From the NCBI GenBank assembly GCA_050732935.1, contig JBOHRW010000028.1, forward strand, positions 1 to 5,878: a DNA stretch of 5,878 nt, given 5' to 3'. This DNA comes from DASRVA01 sp050732935. Its GTDB lineage: Bacteria; Gemmatimonadota; Gemmatimonadetes; JACCXV01; JAHWKZ01. The position numbers and the translations under genes are program-made. The notes beneath the pieces are model-generated. The model was given only the letters and a program-made list of their open reading frames with translations, made no database searches and had not been told where the DNA came from. This document shows, one piece after another, positions 1-5,878 of the stretch. The first letter of the stretch is position 1. Every line of letters starts with the position of its first letter.

Positions 1-2158
1 CGATGCTCGTCGCCGAGGAGCCCAGCGTGACCGATCCCGTCGAGACGGTCATCGGCATGGTTTCCTCTTCCGCCAATATCCACGCCTCGTTGAGCGCGAA
101 GTGGAGCGCCTGCGCGTTCATCGAGGTGATGAGGTGGATGATGCCGTTAGGGGCCTGGCGCGCGACCGAATAGCCGATCGTCTCCCCGCGCATCTCCGCA
201 CGCCGCTCGGCCCGCTCGTGCTCTTCGGCCCCCGGCAGACGCTTGATCATCCACATCTCGCCCTCGTCATCGGACAGCGCCACGTACGCCCCGCGCTCGG
301 TGAACCCCTCGGGCTGGAACCCGTCCCGCCGCTGCAGATCGCCGGCAAAGAAGAGCCGCCCGCTGGCGAGGCGGAGAACGGTCGGGCGCTGGTTGCTTCC
401 CAGTGACGGAAAGGGGGTCTTCGACACCGTCCAGGTCTTCCCGCCATCGGACGAGATCGACTTCGGCATATATCCCTCGATGTCGGAGCTCTTCCCGCCC
501 ATGCCGAGGATCCGCCCGTCCTCGAGCAACACGAAGGCTGTGTGGCGCCCGCCGGTTCGGCCGCCGGGGTCGATCCACGTCTCTCCGTCGTTATGGCTCA
601 CCCACAACACCGACTCAGGCCCTTCGCCATCGCTCGCCACGTAGATGGTCCCTGACGAATCGCGGAACGCGCTCGTGATCGGCTGGGCGGAGTGCTCCCC
701 CACCGGTGTCTCGAAGACGGGGTACGACACTTCGGTCCACGTGGCTCCGTTGTCGCCCGAGGACGTCCACTGGAAGGGGAAGCCCGAGTCGAGCTTGTTC
801 GCACCCCAGAAGAAGCGCAGGCTGTCGCCGTCCAGCCACAGCATCGGGGCGTGATCGTCGACGTCCGGGAAGTCGATGAAGAAGCTCGGCATGTCCCAGG
901 CGTCGGCGCCGAAGCGGAGCCGCGTCGCCAGAAGCGCCACGTCCGGCGTGACCTCGTCCACCGACGTGTAGTAGACGGCGATCAGGTCGCCGTTGGGGGC
1001 CACTTCCAGTGCCGGGCTGTGCTGGTGACGCAGAATACCGGGATGGAAGCCGGCCGTCTGGATCGCGTCCAGCCTCTCGACCGGCGTGTTCTCGGGCGGG
1101 ATCGGAAGCAGCCGGCGCTTCCGGAAGTAGGGTTGGTCGGCGGGCGGGCCCAGCCGCACAGCCTCCGCGGTTTGCTTGACGGCCCGCTGGAAGAAGGGCG
1201 TGAGCGGTGCCGTCCCGGTGCTCTCCGGGGGCGGGGCCTGGACGACGCGCAGGCCGATCGGATGGTTCCCCTGGTTTCCGAGGACGTCGCGGACGAAGTC
1301 GCTGTACCGATTGGCCTCGGGTTCCCGGAATCCCGCGGGGGCGTCCTTGACGGGCTCCACGCCTTCACCGGGCCCGCCGGCGAGCGCCATCGCGGCCAGC
1401 TGCTCGCGGGCCTCCGCGGGCGGGAAGTCGGGGGCCATGCCGGCCCGATTGGCGGACCGCGCGTAGTAAGGGGTACCGCGATCGAGGCCACCTCCGCGCA
1501 CGACCTTCGCCATCCCTTCGGCTGGACCGATCGGGTCGGTGCGGTCTACGGCCGTGTACGCTCCGTGCCAATCCAGAACCCATTCCGCCACGCCGGCGTG
1601 CGCGTTCTCGAGCCCCCACGGGTTGGCCGTCCCGGGGGCGGCCGGCGCATCACCCGCCCAGAACAGCGTCGTCGTCCCGGCGCGAGCGGCGTACTCCCAC
1701 TCGGCCTCGGTCGGCAACCGGTAGGGCTTGCCCTCCTTCTCGCTCAGCCATTCGGTGAAGGCCTGCGCTTCGTACCAGCTCACCCCCGAGACGTACGGGG
1801 CGTGATCGCCCGAACCCTCGAACCTCGGATCGAATTGCCGGTACTGATCGAGGGTCACCTCGGTCACGCCGATCCAGTATGGCTGACTGATCGTGACGCG
1901 GTGTGCCGGCCGCTCGTCCCAGTCGCCCTCCGTCAGGTAGCTCATTTCCTCCAACATCTCAGCGGGAATCCGGTTCGTCTCGCCCATCGTGAACGACCCT
2001 GGCTCGATCAGAACCAGGTCCATCCCGATCGAGTTCGTGAATCGCTCCGGCTCCTGCGCCAACGCCGGGACGCTGGCGGGGCCGGAGGCCAGGCCCGCGG
2101 CGATCCCCAGCAGCAGCAGGGGAGCTCGCCCGCCTTGCCGGTGTCTCCCGCCTGTCAC
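1..2158 (-). CDS. Secreted FGE/SUMF1-like domain fused to Asp-box (BNR) sialidase-like beta-propeller (3' end cut by window edge)
   Basis: An exported protein of at least 719 residues, with no stop before the left edge. The start is the GTG at 2158, overlapping the receptor's TGA. It gives a signal peptide with a basic region (TGGRHRQGGR), an LLLLGIAAGLA core and a likely cut at ALA|QE (34|35). Residues 40-308 are an FGE/SUMF1-type domain: IEPGSFTMG (51-59), RPAHRVTI (83-90), VSWYEAQAF (126-134), YRLPTEAEWEYAAR (146-159), VVRGGG (219-224), GLRVVQ (302-307). Residues about 370-700 are a sialidase-like propeller: HSPALEVAPNGDL (380-392), four Asp boxes, and a C-terminal NGIIHLITS and NEAWIL. 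I read no cysteine codon in all 719 residues, so the FGE part lacks the catalytic Cys pair and is probably not a sulfatase activator. It may bind or cleave glycans outside the cytoplasm as part of the regulator-receptor operon (inference). The sialidase chemistry is unproven; BNR propellers also act as non-enzymatic binding modules. Confidence 0.9.
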   Translation of the reverse strand, partial: MTGGRHRQGGRAPLLLLGIAAGLASGPASVPALAQEPERFTNSIGMDLVLIEPGSFTMGETNRIPAEMLEEMSYLTEGDWDERPAHRVTISQPYWIGVTEVTLDQYRQFDPRFEGSGDHAPYVSGVSWYEAQAFTEWLSEKEGKPYRLPTEAEWEYAARAGTTTLFWAGDAPAAPGTANPWGLENAHAGVAEWVLDWHGAYTAVDRTDPIGPAEGMAKVVRGGGLDRGTPYYARSANRAGMAPDFPPAEAREQLAAMALAGGPGEGVEPVKDAPAGFREPEANRYSDFVRDVLGNQGNHPIGLRVVQAPPPESTGTAPLTPFFQRAVKQTAEAVRLGPPADQPYFRKRRLLPIPPENTPVERLDAIQTAGFHPGILRHQHSPALEVAPNGDLIAVYYTSVDEVTPDVALLATRLRFGADAWDMPSFFIDFPDVDDHAPMLWLDGDSLRFFWGANKLDSGFPFQWTSSGDNGATWTEVSYPVFETPVGEHSAQPITSAFRDSSGTIYVASDGEGPESVLWVSHNDGETWIDPGGRTGGRHTAFVLLEDGRILGMGGKSSDIEGYMPKSISSDGGKTWTVSKTPFPSLGSNQRPTVLRLASGRLFFAGDLQRRDGFQPEGFTERGAYVALSDDEGEMWMIKRLPGAEEHERAERRAEMRGETIGYSVARQAPNGIIHLITSMNAQALHFALNEAWILAEEETMPMTVSTGSVTLGSSATSI
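251..760 (-). repeat. Four Asp-box (BNR) repeats in the sialidase-like propeller
   Basis: Four copies of the S-x-D-x-G-x-T-W motif were read directly from the frame. They are SGDNGATW (residues 467-474, bases 737-760), SHNDGETW (521-528, bases 575-598), SSDGGKTW (569-576, bases 431-454) and SDDEGEMW (629-636, bases 251-274). The last is degenerate, with Met for Thr. The spacings of 54, 48 and 60 residues fit successive blades of a six-bladed propeller. The second box has Asn at the usual Asp position followed by Asp. Asp boxes are structural turns and do not themselves show catalytic activity. Confidence 0.9.
1235..2041 (-). other. FGE/SUMF1-like domain lacking catalytic cysteines (residues 40-308 of the left-hand gene)
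   Basis: The N-terminal and central family motifs are well kept (GSFTMG, VSWYEAQAF, YRLPTEAEWEYAAR). The later half is altered. Where active FGEs have roughly GLYDMxGNVWEWCxDW, this protein has WGLENAHAGVAEWVLDW (residues 181-197), losing the GNV motif and its Cys. After RGG, active FGEs have two cysteines (human Cys336 and Cys341). A hand alignment on RGG places Arg227 and Tyr232 there. About 45-50 extra residues (roughly 241-298) sit before the closing GLRVVQ. The fold resembles C-type lectins, so a binding role is plausible, but this is inference. Confidence 0.85.
2155..2158 (-). other. GTGA stop/start overlap between receptor and FGE-sialidase-like genes
   Basis: The receptor's TGA (2157-2155) overlaps a GTG at 2158-2156 that opens directly into a good signal peptide. 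I see no clear Shine-Dalgarno sequence just upstream (GGGATCAAGTTCACGCC), so initiation probably depends on reinitiation after the receptor is translated. A further in-frame GTG at 2188 is possible but would put extra residues before the signal peptide. Confidence 0.8.
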
Positions 2159-4953
2159 GGCGTGAACTTGATCCCGAAGGTCGACCACCAGGAGTAGAAC
2201 TCCCGCTGCCGCGGACGACTCGACACGCCGACATAATCGCGCCTTGGCTCGTCGGTGAGGTTGACCACGTTGAAGTACAAATCGAGCTGGGGCATGACAC
2301 TGTAGCTGGAGGAAAAATCCCACTGCACATGGTCGTCGATGATCTCGTCCTCCGCAGGGGAGTCGCCGACCTCGTCGATGAACTTGCCATTGAAGTTCAT
2401 GCTGATGCGCGCATCCAGGCCGTAGCCCTCATAGGTGAACGCGAGATTGCCGGAGTCGCTGGCCTGACCTGGGAGGGTGGTCCAATCGCGGAAGAGCAGA
2501 TCGGCTTCCGACTTGGTGTAGGTGTAGTTCCCGTAGATCCCGAAGCCACTCCAGAAGCCGGGAAGGAACGTGAACTGCTGCTGCCAGTTGAGCTCCACTC
2601 CGTACAGGTTCGCGCTCCCGCCATTGACCGGCTGCTCGACGTCGAAGCCAACGAAAGGCCCCTCCGTCTCCTCGAACTGCCGGATGTAGATGATGTCGTC
2701 GAGCGCCTTGTAGAAGACGCCGGCAGACAGGATACCGATCCCCTCGAAGTAGTGTTCGCCCAGAAGATCCCAGCTCACAGCGTACGTCGGATCGAGCTCG
2801 GAGTTGCCGCGTATGATCTCCTCGTCCTCCGGAAAGACCATGAAGTAAGGAACCAGATCGAAGTAGTTTGGCCGCGCGATTCCGGTCGTGCCCGCGAAAC
2901 GGAGATTCGTCCGGTTGGTGATCGCGTAACGCAACTGCGCCATTGGAAAGAAGTGGTTGTACGACCGGTCATCGTCGACTGGGACAGCGTCGACGAACTC
3001 TCCCTCCACGTCGAACATGAGCCGCGTTCCAGAATAATCCGTGGACGTGAACTCATGGCGCGCGCCCCCCAGCACCATGAGCCGGCCGAGCTGCATCCTC
3101 GTCATCGCATAAGTGGCGTAGATGTGTTCACCAGCCTCGTACGCGTCTCCGATCGAATCATCGAAACGGACTTCCTCCTCCAGAAGACCATTCCGGTGCT
3201 CGGCGAAGAAGTCACGGATCTCGTCGACGTCGATCGTCGGTCCGAACTCATAGGCGCCGTCAAGGAACGGTTCGTCCACCGCGTCCGTAGCGAAGCTTTC
3301 GAGCGTGACCTCCTCGTCGCCCTCCCATGAATACTCCCATCGCTGATCGTGACGATCCTTGTTCTTATAACGTGCCTTCCCGCCGAACTTCAGACTCGCC
3401 GAGTTGTCGCCGATCACATAAGGATACTCGAGGTTCAAAGCCAGAATCGTCTCTCTATCGGATGTGAACTCATTACGGAAGTCGATCCCGTTCAGCTCGT
3501 AGTTGGCGGGATCCTGAACGTAGGCCGCGTCCAGATTGGTAATCGTGAATCCGGGCGTATTCGGGTTCGAGAGGTCGACCTCCAGGTCGACGTCCTCGTT
3601 CAGACGGAACTCGGGAATGATCTGGCCGTCCTTGTCCTGTTCGGCGTAGGAATAGGCCATGGTGTAATCGACAAGCCAACGCTCGAAGGTGTGGTCGCCC
3701 CCAGCCGCGATGTTCGTGATGAGCTGGGTTTCCGTCCGATCCTGCATCCCGCGCACCAGGCGCGAACCCGTAACGCTCGTGGGACTCAGGTAATCGCCCT
3801 GATCTACCTGGAAGCGACTCAGGTTTCGGTATTGGTAATCGTCCCGCTTGTTGTACATCCCTCGAACGAAGAACCGACTGCGTTCTCTGGGCCGGTACTC
3901 CAGGTCGGCATTCACGCCGTACCGATCCCGTTGATTGTCGTAGCGCCTGAGCTGCAGGTCTGTGAGCGCGAACGGAATCTCGACTTCGTCCACGGTTTCG
4001 ATGTCGCCCCACTCGATTTCGTTGTTGTGACTGATGCGATTGATCTGGTTGTAATTGGCGTTGATCGTGAAGCCAAACTTGTCGTCCGCGAACAGGTCGC
4101 TGAACGTCAGAGTAGACTGGTACAACGGCTCGTCGCCGAGTTCGCTGTACCCGCCGCCGCCAGTGAGCTGGAAGTATCGATCGCTGCTCTCCATGTCGAA
4201 GGCGCTGCGTGTCACCAGGTCCACGGTCCCGCCGATCGCATCGGCGTCCATATCCGGTGTCAGCGCCTTGGTGACCTTGAGTGAGGCGAGCTGGTTGGCC
4301 GAGATCACGTCCAGCGGGACGAATCGTTCCGCGTCCGCAGGTGTGGCGATCTTCTGCCCGTTGACGGTCACCGAGGTAAAGCGAGGCTCGGTCCCGCGGA
4401 TAAAGACGAACTGTCCTTCTCCCAGGCTGCGGCGGATGTTGACACCGGGAACCCGCTGAAGGACCTCGGCCGTGTTGAGGTCGGGAAAGAGCTGGATCTG
4501 CTCCTGGTCGACGATGTTGACGATGGTGGACGACGTGCGTTGCAGCATGAGCGCCTTGGCCTGGCCTTGCCGGAGCTGGACGGTGATCCCCTCGGCCTGG
4601 ACAAAACTCGCCTCGATCGAGGCGTTCTGCTCCTCGATCTCGTCGTCGGAGACCGAGACATCCGCCCGGAACTCGTCGTAGCCGAGATAGCTCACCACGA
4701 GCGTGTAGTCTCCCACGGGCACGCCCTCGATGCGGTAGCGACCGTTCCGGTCGGTCACCGCCCCCAGCGAGGTTCCCTCGAGCGCGACCTGCGCGCCGGG
4801 CAGGAAGTCCCCGTCGCCTTCGGAGGTGACCTGACCCCTCACCTGACCCGTCTGCGCCTCGAGCTCCGCCGGCGCGAGGCAGATCAGGACGACGGCAGTG
4901 ACGACCGCGGCCACGGCCGCTCCGCGCCTCGGAACGGATACGCACGTGCTCAT
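2155..4953 (-). CDS. TonB-dependent outer-membrane receptor with N-terminal carboxypeptidase-regulatory-like domain
   Basis: A 932-residue outer-membrane importer, energised by TonB-ExbB-ExbD, that would bring a large substrate into the periplasm. Residues 1-33 are a signal peptide (basic MSTCVSVPRR, then an Ala/Val/Leu core; likely cut LEA|QTG). Residues 36-115 form a carboxypeptidase-regulatory-like beta-sandwich (GQVRGQV, GAVTDRNGRYRIEGVPVGDY, LVVSYLGY). EGITVQ (121-126) is a possible TonB box. The plug spans about 145-250: LQRVPGVNIRR, FVFIRG, VTVNGQ and LTPDMDADAIGGTVDLVTR, the pattern of the Xanthomonas/Caulobacter-type receptors. The rest is beta-barrel, rich in aromatic and acidic residues, ending in YSWWSTFGIKFTP. 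The length is normal for the family. The frame is open to about 5700, but the ATG at 4953 is chosen because it has a GGAGGAG site at the right spacing and begins the signal peptide. Pairing with a LacI regulator suggests an oligosaccharide substrate (inference). Confidence 0.96.
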   Translation of the reverse strand: MSTCVSVPRRGAAVAAVVTAVVLICLAPAELEAQTGQVRGQVTSEGDGDFLPGAQVALEGTSLGAVTDRNGRYRIEGVPVGDYTLVVSYLGYDEFRADVSVSDDEIEEQNASIEASFVQAEGITVQLRQGQAKALMLQRTSSTIVNIVDQEQIQLFPDLNTAEVLQRVPGVNIRRSLGEGQFVFIRGTEPRFTSVTVNGQKIATPADAERFVPLDVISANQLASLKVTKALTPDMDADAIGGTVDLVTRSAFDMESSDRYFQLTGGGGYSELGDEPLYQSTLTFSDLFADDKFGFTINANYNQINRISHNNEIEWGDIETVDEVEIPFALTDLQLRRYDNQRDRYGVNADLEYRPRERSRFFVRGMYNKRDDYQYRNLSRFQVDQGDYLSPTSVTGSRLVRGMQDRTETQLITNIAAGGDHTFERWLVDYTMAYSYAEQDKDGQIIPEFRLNEDVDLEVDLSNPNTPGFTITNLDAAYVQDPANYELNGIDFRNEFTSDRETILALNLEYPYVIGDNSASLKFGGKARYKNKDRHDQRWEYSWEGDEEVTLESFATDAVDEPFLDGAYEFGPTIDVDEIRDFFAEHRNGLLEEEVRFDDSIGDAYEAGEHIYATYAMTRMQLGRLMVLGGARHEFTSTDYSGTRLMFDVEGEFVDAVPVDDDRSYNHFFPMAQLRYAITNRTNLRFAGTTGIARPNYFDLVPYFMVFPEDEEIIRGNSELDPTYAVSWDLLGEHYFEGIGILSAGVFYKALDDIIYIRQFEETEGPFVGFDVEQPVNGGSANLYGVELNWQQQFTFLPGFWSGFGIYGNYTYTKSEADLLFRDWTTLPGQASDSGNLAFTYEGYGLDARISMNFNGKFIDEVGDSPAEDEIIDDHVQWDFSSSYSVMPQLDLYFNVVNLTDEPRRDYVGVSSRPRQREFYSWWSTFGIKFTP
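4950..4953 (-). other. ATGA stop/start overlap between regulator and receptor genes
   Basis: The regulator's TGA (4952-4950) shares bases with the receptor's ATG (4953-4951). This arrangement is typical of translational coupling and places both genes on one transcript. Confidence 0.93.
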
Positions 4954-5878
4954 GAATCTCCTCCGTCTCCGGACTGGGGTGTGGGTCTCGAGCCGCAGGA
5001 CCGACGCACCACGAGCGTCGTCTTCAGCACGAGCTTCGCGCAGGGCCGGTCCGGCTCGGCGATGCGCTGAAAGAGCATGTCGGCCGCCCGGAGACCGATC
5101 TCGTGCCCCGGCTGGCTGACCGCCGTGAGGGGCGGGTTGAGAGAGATAGACCAGTACATGTCGTCGAACCCTACAATGGCGACCTCGTCGGGGATGCGGA
5201 GTCCTCGCCCGTGGATCGTCTCGAGGGCGCCCAGGGTGATCAGGTTGTTGCCGGTGAAGAGAGCGGTCGGGGGATGAGGCAGGTCGAGCAGTTCGCGCGT
5301 CAGTCGCCGGCCGCTCTCGTGCTTCGAGTCCCCGAAGCGGACGAGCTCCTCGTCTTTGTCGATCCCGCGGGACGACAGCGCGTCCTCGTAGCCCTGGAGC
5401 CGCTCCATCGTGCTCGGGATCTGCGGCAGGCCCGCGACGTAGGCGATCCGGCGGTGGCCGAGCCGCGCGAGGTGCTCCACCGCTTCGCGCGCCCCGTGCC
5501 GGTTGTCGACCACGATCACGTCCACGTCGATGCCGCTCAAGCCCCGGTCCACGCAGACGATCGGCAGCCCGCTCCGGGCGAGATCGACCACCTTCCGGTC
5601 GCGCTGGTGAGCCGGCGCGACGATCAGCCCATCCACCGACTCCGATTGCATGATGTCGAGATAGAGCCGCTCCTTCGCCTCCTCCTGGGCGAAGTTGCAC
5701 ATGAGGACCGCGTAATGGTTGGCATAGGCGCGATCCTCGATGCCGCGCACGACCTCGACGTAGAAGGGGTTCTGGATGTCCGGTACGAGCACCCCGATGA
5801 GCTTGCTGGAGCGGTCCTGGGTCCTGAGGCGACGTGCGACCCGGTTGGGCTGGTAGCGGAGGACGCGTATGGCCTTCT
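4950..5878 (-). CDS. LacI/GalR-family transcriptional regulator (5' end cut by window edge)
   Basis: A cytoplasmic repressor/activator that binds DNA as a dimer and responds to a small sugar-like effector. The window holds 308 C-terminal codons and a TGA stop; about 39 residues, including the helix-turn-helix, are missing beyond the right edge. In-window residues 8-17 (YQPNRVARRL) match the LacI hinge helix (YxPNxxAxxL), with Leu17 at the position of the leucine that enters the minor groove. The periplasmic-binding-protein-like core follows: IGVLVPDIQNPFY (27-39), SVDGLIVAPA, the RLQGYEDAL helix, the FTGNN effector-pocket turn, then IVGFDD, and the C-terminal LVVRRSC close. The GTG at 5792 is internal (LacI homology continues upstream of it), so it is not the start. 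The last codons carry the ribosome binding site of the next gene, and the stop overlaps its ATG. It is probably a local regulator of the two downstream genes (inference). Family assignment is secure; the effector is unknown. Confidence 0.96.
   Translation of the reverse strand, partial: KAIRVLRYQPNRVARRLRTQDRSSKLIGVLVPDIQNPFYVEVVRGIEDRAYANHYAVLMCNFAQEEAKERLYLDIMQSESVDGLIVAPAHQRDRKVVDLARSGLPIVCVDRGLSGIDVDVIVVDNRHGAREAVEHLARLGHRRIAYVAGLPQIPSTMERLQGYEDALSSRGIDKDEELVRFGDSKHESGRRLTRELLDLPHPPTALFTGNNLITLGALETIHGRGLRIPDEVAIVGFDDMYWSISLNPPLTAVSQPGHEIGLRAADMLFQRIAEPDRPCAKLVLKTTLVVRRSCGSRPTPQSGDGGDS
4958..4964 (-). promoter_or_regulatory. Ribosome binding site of the TonB-dependent receptor gene
   Basis: GGAGGAG on the minus strand ends four bases before the ATG at 4953 (GGAGGAGATTCATG), a strong Shine-Dalgarno match. 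It lies within the last codons of the LacI-family gene (the GDGGDS tail). It decides the receptor start and supports translation by ribosomes that have just finished the regulator. Confidence 0.85.

Noticed and set aside
1235..2041. Active sulfatase-maturing formylglycine-generating enzyme
   Set aside because: The fold motifs are present, but the catalytic cysteines and the GNVWEW-type motif are missing and there is no sulfatase gene in the window.
2107..2120. Short CAG/CTG triplet run as a microsatellite
   Set aside because: It is only four triplets and encodes the LLLL core of the signal peptide, so it is ordinary coding sequence.
692..2197. A 501-codon open frame on the plus strand
   Set aside because: It lies antisense to the FGE-sialidase-like gene, shows no recognisable domain, and is rich in Arg, Gly and Pro, as expected for a shadow of a GC-rich gene. 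The minus-strand frame carries all the family motifs.
3349..4284. A 311-codon open frame on the plus strand opposite the receptor
   Set aside because: It is antisense to well-supported barrel sequence and has no recognisable motif or ribosome site. It is a reading-frame shadow.
3473..4945. A 490-codon minus-strand frame inside the receptor gene
   Set aside because: It is low-complexity Arg/Gly-rich sequence in an alternative frame, overlapping the true receptor frame throughout.
4954..5700. Upstream extension of the receptor reading frame to give 1181 residues
   Set aside because: The extra residues are out-of-frame translation of the LacI-family gene, are Arg/Gly/Pro-rich, and would bury the signal peptide. 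The ATG at 4953 has a strong ribosome site.

Overview
The window is a dense, GC-rich stretch of bacterial DNA in which all three genes lie on the minus strand. There is essentially no intergenic space. Reading in the direction of transcription (right to left) they are: (1) a LacI/GalR-type transcriptional regulator, whose N-terminal helix-turn-helix lies beyond the right edge; (2) a complete 932-residue TonB-dependent outer-membrane receptor with an N-terminal carboxypeptidase-regulatory-like domain; (3) a secreted two-domain protein, a formylglycine-generating-enzyme (FGE/SUMF1)-like domain followed by an Asp-box (BNR) sialidase-like beta-propeller, which runs off the left edge after 719 residues without a stop.

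The genes are joined by 4-base stop/start overlaps, ATGA at 4950-4953 and GTGA at 2155-2158. This implies one operon with translational coupling. The promoter and any LacI operator must be to the right of the window.

The layout resembles a carbohydrate-utilisation locus: a sugar-sensing regulator, an outer-membrane importer and an exported glycan-active or glycan-binding protein. No SusD-like partner follows the receptor. The substrate cannot be read from the sequence; a sialic-acid-like or other host or algal glycan is only a guess.

The organism is a diderm (TonB-dependent receptor, signal peptides). The high GC, GTG start, and a Xanthomonas/Caulobacter-style receptor core carrying a Bacteroidetes-style N-terminal domain would fit Gemmatimonadota or a similar phylum. 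This is a weak inference, not an identification.

The most unusual item is the third gene. Its FGE-like half has lost the two catalytic cysteines and the usual GNVWEW-type metal-site motif, carries an insertion before its last strand, and is fused to a sialidase-like propeller. No RNA genes, mobile elements, CRISPR arrays or terminators were seen.
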